From NCBI GenBank assembly GCA_028688535.1, contig JAQTXY010000098.1, positions 1 to 7,169 on the forward strand: a DNA stretch of 7,169 bases, written 5' to 3'. Source of the stretch: Methanothrix sp. (GTDB taxonomy: Archaea > Halobacteriota > Methanosarcinia > Methanotrichales > Methanotrichaceae). Below are positions 1-5,388 of the stretch, piece by piece. Made by a program: the position numbers and the translations under genes. Each line of letters starts with the position of its first letter. Position 1 is the first letter of the stretch. The notes beneath the pieces were generated by a model. That model saw only the letters and a list, made by a program, of their open reading frames with translations. It searched no databases and was not told the DNA's origin.

Positions 1-1
1 T

Positions 2-247
2 TTATTTCTTAATCAATCCCACAATGATCAGCAAGACTATTGCTCCCAGGATGGAAGTGATCCAGCCGCCGATGCCGGAGGTTCCAAAGAATCCACCGAA
101 GATAACTCCTCCGACCATGGAGCCTACGATGCCCACCAGCATGTTTCCTAGCAGGCCGAAGCCGTGACCCACCCAAACCTTTCCTGCAATCCAGCCGATG
201 ATAGCCCCTATAATCAGCCAGCCGATGAATGAGAATATGCCAAACAT
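2..247 (-). CDS. GlsB/YeaQ/YmgE-type small membrane protein
   Basis: This 81-residue protein is nearly all hydrophobic and very rich in Gly, Ile and Val. Three membrane segments can be seen, at about residues 4-21, 29-52 and 59-78, and it ends in Lys-Lys. The GWIAGK motif near residues 18-23 and the Gly-rich repeats match the GlsB/YeaQ/YmgE (transglycosylase-associated) family, whose members are usually 80-90 residues long. They are linked to envelope or general stress, but their biochemical role is unknown. The ATG at 245-247 has AAGGAA five bases upstream on the minus strand, and the stop is TAA at 2-4. It lies 66 bp behind the I42 fusion gene in the same orientation, but has its own TATA-like box, so it may not depend on read-through. 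Family call is good; function is not shown. Confidence 0.85.
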   Translation of the reverse strand: MFGIFSFIGWLIIGAIIGWIAGKVWVGHGFGLLGNMLVGIVGSMVGGVIFGGFFGTSGIGGWITSILGAIVLLIIVGLIKK

Positions 248-252
248 ATTAG

Positions 253-276
253 TTCCTTGCAGGTAATTCTATAAAT
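253..276 (-). promoter_or_regulatory. TATA-like box and Shine-Dalgarno for the GlsB-like gene
   Basis: On the minus strand ATTTATAG (276 to 269) is preceded by an A-rich, BRE-like stretch. AAGGAA (258 to 253) lies five bases before the ATG. The TATA is only about 25 bases from the start codon, so the leader would be very short and the AAGGAA may or may not be included in the transcript. Confidence 0.4.
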
Positions 277-313
277 TATTTTGGGAGAAAGTGGGAGATT
301 CCAGGATCCAGCT

Positions 314-1273
314 TCAGGCAGATATCTCCACATGGAAGGCTCTCGTGTCTGCCACAATATTCTCCCAAGACCTCTTATAGACAAAATAGATGGTGCTCTT
401 TCCCGGATTTAGGGGCAGGAAGACAAAGGAGGAAGTTCCCCCTGCGCCCACCCGCTTCGTCTCTGAAGTGGCCCCTTCAAACTGGGCGCTCTCCAGTTTG
501 AGCAGGACATAATCGTAATCTGCCTTCCACTCATAACCTGTAGTGGGATTGGCAGGAAGGGAGATGGTAAAGGGCTCATTAACCTTGGCACGAATGAGTT
601 CTATTTCGGTCTCCTTTTCTTCAGGCATTCGGTAATTATCTGCTGGATACATCAGGGGATAAAAATCTATATTTTTTTCGTTCAATATCACTGGCTGATC
701 GCCAATTCCATCGTTATTCTCATCAGTTTCATTGTAATCAGCCCAGTAGTTGCCCAGGCGGCTTATTTGCACCCGGCTGTTGCACATGTAGTTGATGCCT
801 TCACTGGAATTCCAGGATGCCGCATCATTCGGGCAGACGCTCTTCTTGCCAGCAAAGTCATTGAGGTAAATGCTGGCAGGAAGCACGACCTCAAGAGTGC
901 AGTTCTCACTGTTGGAGGACAGGCCAGCCTGACTGGGGCCGGCAGGGCCACCGATCTCAAAGCCCTGTAAGATAGCCCCGTATCCAGCCAGGATCACCCG
1001 GCCGCCTTCCGGCGCAAGAACGGGTCTTCCCAGACCTGTATTCAGGCCGCGCAGGAAGACATTCTTGCCGATGAGGAGCGACTCGTTGTAGATGCCGCTC
1101 TCCACCCAGATTGAATCCTGGGGTGAAGCGGCATTGAGCGCGGACTGGACGGTCGTGTAATCACACCCTTGAGAGCAGACCCTCGTCTGTGCAAGAGAGG
1201 GCAAGAAAAACAGGGGGAGTGCCACAAGGGCCAGCAGGAGGGCAGGAAGAAATAATCTTTTGTAATCGGGCAT
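314..1273 (-). CDS. Secreted NosD-like short beta-helix protein with C-terminal chagasin-like (I42) inhibitor domain
   Basis: The product is 319 residues. Residues 1-29 form a signal peptide with a long Leu/Ala/Phe core, probably cut near SLAQ. Residues 30-110 (CDYTTVQSALNAA, then an IWVESGIY strand) resemble the start of a NosD/pectate-lyase right-handed beta-helix. The usual archaeal end motif follows: GNYWADY at 174-180, DGIGDQPV at 188-195 and DFYPLM at 203-208. Only about 60 residues lie between, so most helix turns are missing. Residues about 225-319 are an I42 (chagasin) domain: NPTTGYEW at 242-249 is the loop-2 signature, GAGG at 276-279 matches loop 4, and RSW at 301-303 replaces the usual RPW of loop 6. 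Chagasins block papain-like cysteine peptidases, so an extracellular or surface inhibitor is inferred. The open frame runs upstream to 2248, but that part is thiL antisense. The ATG at 1273 gives the signal peptide and fits the promoter. Confidence 0.85.
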   Translation of the reverse strand: MPDYKRLFLPALLLALVALPLFFLPSLAQTRVCSQGCDYTTVQSALNAASPQDSIWVESGIYNESLLIGKNVFLRGLNTGLGRPVLAPEGGRVILAGYGAILQGFEIGGPAGPSQAGLSSNSENCTLEVVLPASIYLNDFAGKKSVCPNDAASWNSSEGINYMCNSRVQISRLGNYWADYNETDENNDGIGDQPVILNEKNIDFYPLMYPADNYRMPEEKETEIELIRAKVNEPFTISLPANPTTGYEWKADYDYVLLKLESAQFEGATSETKRVGAGGTSSFVFLPLNPGKSTIYFVYKRSWENIVADTRAFHVEISA

Positions 1274-1294
1274 GGTATTGATAGTAAACCCCTC

Positions 1295-1306
1295 AAAATT
1301 TATAGT
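1295..1306. promoter_or_regulatory. Shared bidirectional TATA between the I42 fusion gene and thiL
   Basis: AAAATTTATAGT reads as a TATA box on both strands: TTTATA on plus (1299-1304) and CTATAAATTTT on minus. It lies about 28 bases from the thiL ATG and about 25 bases from the minus-strand ATG at 1273. At archaeal TATA-to-start spacing both messages would be almost leaderless, although AAAGGAAA (1318-1325) sits before thiL. The whole divergent gap is only 57 bp, so both promoters must lie in it. Confidence 0.5.
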
Positions 1307-1330
1307 CTTTCCAATGCAAAGGAAATAATC

Positions 1331-2269
1331 ATGTCGGGAAATGTCTTGGGTGAGAGAGAGCTGATCTTGCGCATATCTGAGATCCTGGGTGGTGTGGAGA
1401 ACGACGACTGCGCGATGATTGATGCAGGCGAGCGCTATCTGGTGGTTACTACGGATATGCTGCATAGGAAGACGGACTTTCCAGACATCATGAATCCCTG
1501 GCAGATGGGATGGATGGCGGTGGCCGTCAACCTGAGCGACATCGCCGCCATGGGCGCAAAGCCAGCTGGGGTGCTCATCGCTGCTGGACTGCCGCCAGAG
1601 GCGGACCTGTATTTCATCGATGAGCTTTTCTCTGGTTTTGGCGACTGCGCCGCCTACTACGGCACGCGCATCATCGGCGGCGACACCGACTCGCATGATG
1701 AGCTGACCATCACCGGAACTGCCCTGGGATTCGTGGAGAAGGATCTGGTGCTGCGCCGCCGCGGCGCGCGCGCGGGCGATCTGCTCTGCACCACGGGCGC
1801 TCTGGGCGGCGCTGGCGGAGGGCTGTGGGCCTGGCAGCAGGGAGTAGAAAGCGATCTCATCACCAAGCTGCTGGAGCCAGAGCCGCGTCTCGCCGAAGGC
1901 CGGGCCCTGGCGAAAGCCCGGGCGGTCACAGCCATGATGGACAATAGCGACGGCCTGGCGCTCTCCCTCTCTGACCTGGCGCAGTGCAGCCATGTGGGCT
2001 TTGTGGTGCAGGAGGAGACGCTGCCGGTGGCCGCAGGCCTGGTGGAGATGGTAGGGGAGGAGAAGGCGCGGGAGTTGGTGATGAGCGCGGGCGGGGACTT
2101 CGAGCTGGTTTTCACCGTGCGGCCGGAGGGGCTGGAGGCAGCCCGGCGGGCCTGCGCCCTGACGGTGATAGGAGAGGTGGTGGAGGAAGGGATCTGGATG
2201 GAGCAGGGGGGCCAAAGGCGACGGATGGAGGCAAGGGGGTACGAGCACAGGATCGGAGGGATGAAATGA
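1331..2269 (+). CDS. thiL: Thiamine-monophosphate kinase
   Basis: The product is 312 residues, normal for ThiL, which makes thiamine diphosphate from thiamine monophosphate and ATP in the cytoplasm, the last step of the pathway. It belongs to the PurM/AIRS fold. Signatures seen are NDDCAMI (24-30, in place of the usual GDDCA), TTDML (40-44), AVNLSDIAAMGAKP (65-78), GGDTD (116-120), PRLAEGRALA (185-194), DNSDGL (204-209) and GGDFELVFTV (254-263), plus a C-terminal GYEH. The Asp-rich metal/ATP sites are present, so it should be active. The gene is GC-rich compared with the regions around it. The ATG follows AAAGGAAA and a TATA at 1299. The stop TGA overlaps an ATG (ATGA) that starts the recombinase relic. 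A 94% identical copy of its last 210 bases lies at 6223-6432. Confidence 0.95.
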   Translation: MSGNVLGERELILRISEILGGVENDDCAMIDAGERYLVVTTDMLHRKTDFPDIMNPWQMGWMAVAVNLSDIAAMGAKPAGVLIAAGLPPEADLYFIDELFSGFGDCAAYYGTRIIGGDTDSHDELTITGTALGFVEKDLVLRRRGARAGDLLCTTGALGGAGGGLWAWQQGVESDLITKLLEPEPRLAEGRALAKARAVTAMMDNSDGLALSLSDLAQCSHVGFVVQEETLPVAAGLVEMVGEEKARELVMSAGGDFELVFTVRPEGLEAARRACALTVIGEVVEEGIWMEQGGQRRRMEARGYEHRIGGMK

Positions 2270-2618
2270 ATTTTATTATGAGAGAACATCCGACCCGGCC
2301 AGGAGTGGCTCTTCCCCTTTCGGAGTTCGGGGCACCTGTGCACCAAGACTGCATTCAGGACCGCCTGGCAGAAGAGGCCGGGATCCAGGAGGTTTCGCGC
2401 AGGAATAAGTTCTCCCGGTAGAAGGCAACGCCACAATCCTCAGGCGCAGCCATGTGGTGAATGTGCTGATGGCCGGGCATTGCCGGTGCCCATGATCCAG
2501 AAGCCGGGTGGGGCACAAAAGGCTCTCTACGACGGAGATCTACGTCACCTTGGCGCAGGGGCTGGCGAAGTTGGCGTATGATCTGCATGGGTTTGGGCCG
2601 GTGAATGCAAGAATTTAA
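2266..2618 (+). pseudogene. Tyrosine recombinase (integrase), C-terminal relic
   Basis: The frame opens with an ATG overlapping the thiL stop and reads through LAEEAGIQEVSRRNK to a TAG at 2419-2421. The same frame continues KATPQ. A one-base shift then gives ILRRSHVVNVLMAGH (2436-2480), another frame gives VPMIQKP (2486-2506), and the first shifted frame resumes with VGHKRLSTTEIYVTLAQ (from 2508) and ends at TAA 2616-2618. Together these rebuild the end of a phage-type integrase: the HxxR box (degraded, PQ-ILRR for an ancestral PHxLRH), the GHKxLSTT box and the catalytic Tyr at 2541-2543. The N-terminal and core-binding domains are absent. With one stop and two frameshifts it cannot work. The relic begins exactly at the end of thiL, which suggests thiL was the integration target or was carried along with the integrase. 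Confidence 0.75.
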
Positions 2619-2811
2619 AAGCTGCACGATTAGAAGAGATGTGCGTATAACCTGCAAACCTTACTGCCCATTTTCTCGTTTGGGTTGGTCGGTCACAAAT
2701 TCGGTTCTGGCAAACAACCTATTCTAAGACACTAAAGAATGATTTATAGACAATTGCCAGTTATCGAATTACCGGCATCTGTGAAATTATAAAAACGCTG
2801 CAAAACCCGCC
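2619..2811 (+). other. Decayed spacer between recombinase relic and the 100-bp block
   Basis: I see no gene here. The AT-rich sequence matches 6510-6695 in blocks broken by indels, so it is part of the large repeat and not unique intergenic DNA. Confidence 0.5.
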
Positions 2812-2911
2812 GCGCAACATCAGACCTTACGAGGGCGAAAGTGTATCTATAAAAGTATCTTGGGCTCTTATACCGGCCTGAAGAGATACCTAATGCAGTA
2901 CGTGCAACCTG
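2812..2911. repeat. 100-bp dispersed block, copy A
   Basis: From GCGCAACATCAGACC to GTGCAACCTG, shared with 4481-4581 and 6696-6795. On the plus strand it holds GCGAAAG followed by CTATAAAA, like a BRE/TATA promoter. On the minus strand the same bases encode a tail resembling those of the other copies (RAQDTFIDTLSPS, then TAA), with an in-frame TAG upstream. Whether it is a promoter or a coding relic is not settled by this copy. Confidence 0.6.
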
Positions 2912-2982
2912 TAAAAAGTTCCCGGACATTATGAAGTATTGCTATGAAAATGCCACAGAACTATTTTCGGAGAGCTGGTGGT

Positions 2983-3030
2983 CTCTCTAAAATCTTCGCT
3001 TACTCTCTAAATCTGCCAAAATAATTTATA
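2983..3030 (+). promoter_or_regulatory. Promoter of the tandem secreted-protein genes, with 20-bp-spaced direct repeat
   Basis: TTTATA at 3025-3030, preceded by the purine-rich BRE-like CCAAAATAA, lies about 50 bases before the start codon. Transcription would begin near 3053 and leave a leader of about 25 bases containing the Shine-Dalgarno GAGGT (3067-3071). CTCTCTAA occurs at 2983-2990 and 3003-3010, exactly 20 bp apart, with the second copy just before the BRE. This is a candidate activator or repressor site. Confidence 0.5.
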
Positions 3031-3077
3031 CTAAAAGTGCATTAATAATTGTGAGAGTTTAATTGCGAGGTTAAAGT

Positions 3078-3599
3078 ATGAAGATTCTCTTGTCTTTGGT
3101 GACTACATGTCTGTTATTGTTGATTTCGCTGTCCACCTGTACCGCCAGCCTGGCTCAATTTGCCGGTGACTGGAGGAACGTTGACACAAATACTGGAGGA
3201 ATAACCAAAATAAACATTGCTATCTCCGGCGACTCCGCCAATGTGCATGTATGGGGCAAGTGCCATCCCACCGACTGCGACTGGGGAGATGTTACTGCCT
3301 TCACCTTCTCTCCTGATGTTTCTTCCGATCCGATCAGCCAGGCGCAAGCATTGATGGCAAGATATGATGCCGGATTCTCAGAGACCACTCTCTTCATCAA
3401 GCCTCAGGGCAATAGGCTGTCGGTGCAGTCATACACTCGCTTCAAGGACAACAGCGGCAGAAGCAACTATGGTTCCAGCGATGTATTCCAGAAGAATGCA
3501 GCCATTAGTGCCACCGGCATGATCGCCGAAGTTCAGCCACTGCAAAAATTCAACAAGCTGGAAGTTCTTCCCATTACGAGAAAGATCGGAACAAGCTGA
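3078..3599 (+). CDS. Secreted WGKCHPTDCDWG-domain protein, short paralogue
   Basis: The product is 173 residues. Residues 1-26 are a signal peptide with a Leu/Ile core ending TASLA, so the mature protein begins QFAGDW. Residues 27-139 form one compact, probably beta-rich domain. Landmarks are NVDTNTGGITK (34-44), WGKCHPTDCDWG (59-70, two Cys likely paired after export), DAGFSETTL (97-105) and RFKDNSGRSNY (121-131). The next gene carries the same domain with no gap through about residue 139, at roughly two-thirds identity. After that this protein has a short unrelated tail instead of a linker and second domain. GAGGT six bases before the ATG fixes the start. The domain also occurs in secreted proteins of other prokaryotes, but I know of no function for it, so none is assigned. 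Confidence 0.85.
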   Translation: MKILLSLVTTCLLLLISLSTCTASLAQFAGDWRNVDTNTGGITKINIAISGDSANVHVWGKCHPTDCDWGDVTAFTFSPDVSSDPISQAQALMARYDAGFSETTLFIKPQGNRLSVQSYTRFKDNSGRSNYGSSDVFQKNAAISATGMIAEVQPLQKFNKLEVLPITRKIGTS

Positions 3600-3636
3600 T
3601 AAGATGAAGATGTTAAAACATACTAGAGGTCAAAAT

Positions 3637-4413
3637 ATGAGATTACTTTATCCTATCCTGACAGCAGTCCTGCTGCTTTTATTGACTACTACTGGCGGTC
3701 TTGCCGGTATGGCCCAGTTTGCCGGTTCCTGGACAAATGTAGATACCAATACCGCAGGCATCACTAAATTGGATATTGCCGTCATGGGCACAAACGTGAA
3801 TGTACAAGGTTGGGGCAAGTGCCACCCCACTGATTGTGATTGGGGGACGGTGCAGGCTCAAGCCTTTGCTCCCGGCGTCTCCTCTGACATCACCAGTGGT
3901 GCCGATACCCTGATCGCTGTCTTTGATGCCGGATTTTCGGAGACTACTCTGATCATAAAAACCGTCGGCAATCGACTTAATGTGGACTCTTACGATCGCT
4001 TTAAGGACAATAGCGGCAGGAGCAATTACCTGGCTAGCTATACCTTCCAGAAGGGTCAGGCGCCCGGAGGCACGACACCAGGTGGCGTAACTCCCGGTGG
4101 AACGATTCCCGGCAGCGTGCCGGCTATGATAGATCTGACCGGAGTTTGGAACTGCGATGACGGCGGCATTTACTATGTTCGCCAGCTAGGAACAACTGTC
4201 TGGTGGTATGGCGAGCTGGATCCCAATGCACCGAACTGGTCTAATGTCATGCGTGGCACTATCAGCGGCAATATGATCAACGCAGACTGGAGCGATGTTC
4301 CCAAGGGAAGCGTTATGCAGAACGGCAATCTGGTCTTACAGATCGCGTCCAATAACAGATTAGTAGCCGTTTCCAAGACAGGAGGCTTTAGCGGATCGGT
4401 CTGGACGAGATAA
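3637..4413 (+). CDS. Secreted two-domain WGKCHPTDCDWG protein, long paralogue
   Basis: The product is 258 residues from the ATG at 3637. An ATG at 3604 would add 11 charged residues. I prefer 3637 because GAGGT lies six bases before it, the same spacing as in the gene upstream, and because it gives a clean signal peptide (1-26). Residues 27-139 repeat the upstream protein's domain, with WGKCHPTDCDWG at 59-70. A Pro/Gly/Thr linker of TPGG-like repeats spans about 143-160. Residues 166-258 are a second, Trp-rich domain: DLTGVWNCDDGGIYYVRQ, then VWWYGE (188-193), SDVPKG (219-224) and GGFSGSVW. This resembles a common lipocalin-like beta domain of secreted proteins, whose role is unknown to me. 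The 37-bp gap and lack of a clear promoter between the genes suggest one transcript. The pair arose by tandem duplication. Confidence 0.85.
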   Translation: MRLLYPILTAVLLLLLTTTGGLAGMAQFAGSWTNVDTNTAGITKLDIAVMGTNVNVQGWGKCHPTDCDWGTVQAQAFAPGVSSDITSGADTLIAVFDAGFSETTLIIKTVGNRLNVDSYDRFKDNSGRSNYLASYTFQKGQAPGGTTPGGVTPGGTIPGSVPAMIDLTGVWNCDDGGIYYVRQLGTTVWWYGELDPNAPNWSNVMRGTISGNMINADWSDVPKGSVMQNGNLVLQIASNNRLVAVSKTGGFSGSVWTR

Positions 4414-4450
4414 GAAATGGAATATTTAGGCGACGTTCTGGTCTCCTGAT

Positions 4451-4475
4451 ACTTTTTCCCTTGGTATTCTTTTTC
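4451..4475 (+). terminator. T-rich archaeal-type terminator
   Basis: Two T5 runs (4453-4457 and 4470-4474) within a pyrimidine-rich stretch about 40 bases after the stop of the second secreted gene. There is no strong hairpin, which fits archaeal oligo-T termination. Confidence 0.45.
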
Positions 4476-4480
4476 ACCTG

Positions 4481-4581
4481 GTGCAACATCGGGGACATTA
4501 TGAGGTCGAAAGCATATTTATAAAATTATCTTCAGCTCTTACATGTGTCTCGATGTTGTATAATCGACTATGGATAACTTG
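4481..4581. repeat. 100-bp dispersed block, copy C
   Basis: Matches 2812-2911 and 6696-6795. It is closest to copy B across GTCGAAAGCATATTTATAAA. It stands alone here, with no thiL or recombinase sequence beside it. Confidence 0.6.
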
Positions 4582-4659
4582 CAAATCAGTCCAACCCTCG
4601 TCGAGCTGGACTCCCACATACTCCCAGGCATCTAGAGAGACAATAAAGTTGCCCTTCAT
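4498..4659 (-). CDS. Possible small protein, 53 residues, related tails in copies A and B
   Basis: The minus strand is open from an ATG at 4657-4659 to TAA at 4498-4500. The protein begins MKGNFIVSLDAWEYVG and ends RAEDNFINMLSTS. It has a natural composition with two Trp and a net acidic charge, unlike the frames opposite it. The open frame continues 12 codons upstream of the ATG (with ILWLNSIGK) to a TAG, so this may be a remnant of a longer gene. The last third is shared with the minus strand of 2812-2911 and 6696-6795. In copy A the tail also ends in TAA, but that copy has lost the middle of the gene. No Shine-Dalgarno is convincing. I do not recognise the family. It may equally be non-coding promoter DNA read backwards. 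Confidence 0.4.
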   Translation of the reverse strand: MKGNFIVSLDAWEYVGVQLDEGWTDLQVIHSRLYNIETHVRAEDNFINMLSTS

Positions 4660-4725
4660 TTTTCCGATGCTATTTAACCACAGGATATTATTCTACGGAT
4701 GCATTCAGGCTAAAACCCCCAGGGT

Positions 4726-4908
4726 GTGCGCTATGGTAAACATGCCTACAAGAAAGGCAACCGGTCCTATCACTATTGGATGACTACATGGAGAGGGGGC
4801 GGGAAGATGCGGAATGTGCATCTGGGGAACTGTGGGAAGATAGATGAAGATACCGCCAAGCAGAAAGCCAGGTCGATGAAAGCCGCGGTCTTGGCGATCA
4901 ACTTGTAG
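4726..4908 (+). CDS. Small basic protein with YHYW and VHLG motifs
   Basis: The product is 60 residues from GTG, the first start codon after an in-frame TAA at 4711-4713. The sequence has a basic start (RYGKHAYKKG), then SYHYWMTTWRGGGKMRNVHLG, then a helical tail (EDTAKQKARSMKAAVLA). The pattern of aromatic strand, basic turn, GGK and HLG resembles short domains in archaeal integrase-like and repeat-associated proteins, so nucleic-acid binding is a guess. No Shine-Dalgarno is evident. Part of the C-terminal coding sequence (QKA, MKAA) recurs, broken, at 5156-5180. It could be a truncated remnant of a larger protein. Confidence 0.5.
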   Translation: MRYGKHAYKKGNRSYHYWMTTWRGGGKMRNVHLGNCGKIDEDTAKQKARSMKAAVLAINL

Positions 4909-4924
4909 GATTGCGAAGGACGAA

Positions 4925-4966
4925 GCGGGGAGTCCCCATCCTTCAGGGCGCGGGAGGAGTTCACAT
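4925..4966 (+). mobile_element. IS200/IS605-like right-end hairpin relic
   Basis: GCGGGGAGTCCCC runs into CCATCCTTCAGGGCG, CGGGAGGAG and TTCAC. A CCCxTCCTTxAGGGxGGGGAG stem followed by a short TTCAC-like end is typical of the right end of TnpB-encoding IS200/IS605 elements, the same DNA that gives the 3' hairpin of the TnpB guide RNA. No tnpA, tnpB or left end is visible here, so this would be a solo end left after deletion. The call rests on remembered similarity. Confidence 0.4.
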
Positions 4967-4984
4967 AGCAAAAATTACCATGTA

Positions 4985-5143
4985 ATGTCTATGTGCGAGC
5001 ATTTGGAGCGTAAAGATCGAAGATTGGCCATTCCCTACGAGTCTGACGCAGACAAGACCGATGGAGAGATTGTAGAGGGCCTGATGGAAATAACAGCCCT
5101 TTCGCTCATAGATTTACTGGCAGACGAGCCCGCCTATGGATGA
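4985..5143 (+). CDS. Small acidic protein beginning MSMCEHLERK
   Basis: The product is 52 residues from the ATG at 4985 to TGA at 5141-5143, with a second ATG two codons on. CEHLERK opens the chain, an Asp/Glu-rich stretch (ESDADKTDGE) follows, then a Leu/Ile-rich helix (IVEGLMEITALSLIDLL), ending DEPAYG. No Shine-Dalgarno is clear. A diverged copy occurs about 245 bp downstream, which supports this being coding. I do not recognise the family. It lies 18 bp after the IS605-like end and 76 bp after the YHYW ORF. Confidence 0.4.
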   Translation: MSMCEHLERKDRRLAIPYESDADKTDGEIVEGLMEITALSLIDLLADEPAYG

Positions 5144-5149
5144 AGACCT

Positions 5150-5202
5150 GGACAGAAAGCCGCATAGAATGAAAGCCGCCGGCATCGGCGACCAAATCAC
5201 GA
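5150..5202 (+). pseudogene. Broken second copy of the YHYW ORF's 3' end
   Basis: CAGAAAGCC and ATGAAAGCCGCC match the QKA and MKAA codons of the ORF ending at 4908. Here a TAG and a one-base shift separate them and the rest has drifted. Together with the next ORF this shows that the two-ORF unit was duplicated in tandem. Confidence 0.4.
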
Positions 5203-5232
5203 TTTAAATCGCAAGAACCCAGAGAGATATCA

Positions 5233-5388
5233 TTGTGCGAGGTTCTAGAGCGCCGGATCATAGCCCAAGATCTCCCCTGCGACCTGGAAGAACCGAGCGA
5301 TGAGAGAGGGATCATCAGATGGCTTATGAGACTCTCGCAGCAGGCGTTATCTAAATATGTAGATAATGAGCCTGGCATCTATCGATGA
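5233..5388 (+). CDS. Diverged second copy of the CEHLERK small protein
   Basis: An open frame of 51 codons from TTG to TGA at 5386-5388. CEVLERR aligns with CEHLERK of the upstream copy, followed by a shared IP/LP, an acidic stretch, an I-I/V..LM helix and a closing EP..Y. The TTG stands where the upstream copy has its second ATG. The frame has stayed open with one net codon of length change while most residues changed, which is unusual for pure decay. No ATG and no Shine-Dalgarno can be seen, so it may be a pseudogene. Confidence 0.35.
   Translation: MCEVLERRIIAQDLPCDLEEPSDERGIIRWLMRLSQQALSKYVDNEPGIYR

Larger units (their letters stand above)
2060..2911 (+). repeat. Direct repeat, copy A (thiL 3' end + recombinase relic + spacer)
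   Basis: The same order of sequence recurs at 6223-6795. The thiL part (2060-2269) aligns without gaps to 6223-6432 with about 12 mismatches in 210. After thiL the copies match again at the STTEI segment of the recombinase (about 2526 and 6463). Matching blocks follow: CGATTAGAAG, CCCATTTTCTC, GGTTCTGGCAAAC, and the 100-bp block at 2812-2911. Copy A keeps about 240 bp of recombinase sequence that copy B has lost. Confidence 0.8.

Noticed and set aside
1274..2248. Long minus-strand open frame continuous with the I42 fusion gene across thiL
   Set aside because: It is the antisense shadow of GC-rich thiL. Its protein is full of His, Gln, Arg and Pro, and the signal peptide begins at 1273.
1657..2436. 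259-codon minus-strand ORF opposite thiL
   Set aside because: Shadow of thiL codon bias. The sequence is Ser/Arg/Pro-rich, without domains, and opposite a clearly real gene.
3604..3636. Earlier ATG for the long secreted paralogue
   Set aside because: It would put 11 charged residues before the signal peptide. The ATG at 3637 has the same Shine-Dalgarno spacing as the upstream paralogue.
4481..4783. 100-codon plus-strand ORF
   Set aside because: It crosses the dispersed 100-bp block and overlaps the YHYW ORF in another frame. Its composition is erratic, and it starts inside a repeat with no ribosome site.
5200..5211. Palindrome CGATTTAAATCG
   Set aside because: A 12-bp palindrome in AT-rich decayed DNA is expected by chance and has no partner site or adjacent promoter.
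5106..5378. 90-codon minus-strand ORF
   Set aside because: It is opposite the second CEHLERK-like copy and reads as a Ser/Arg-rich shadow.
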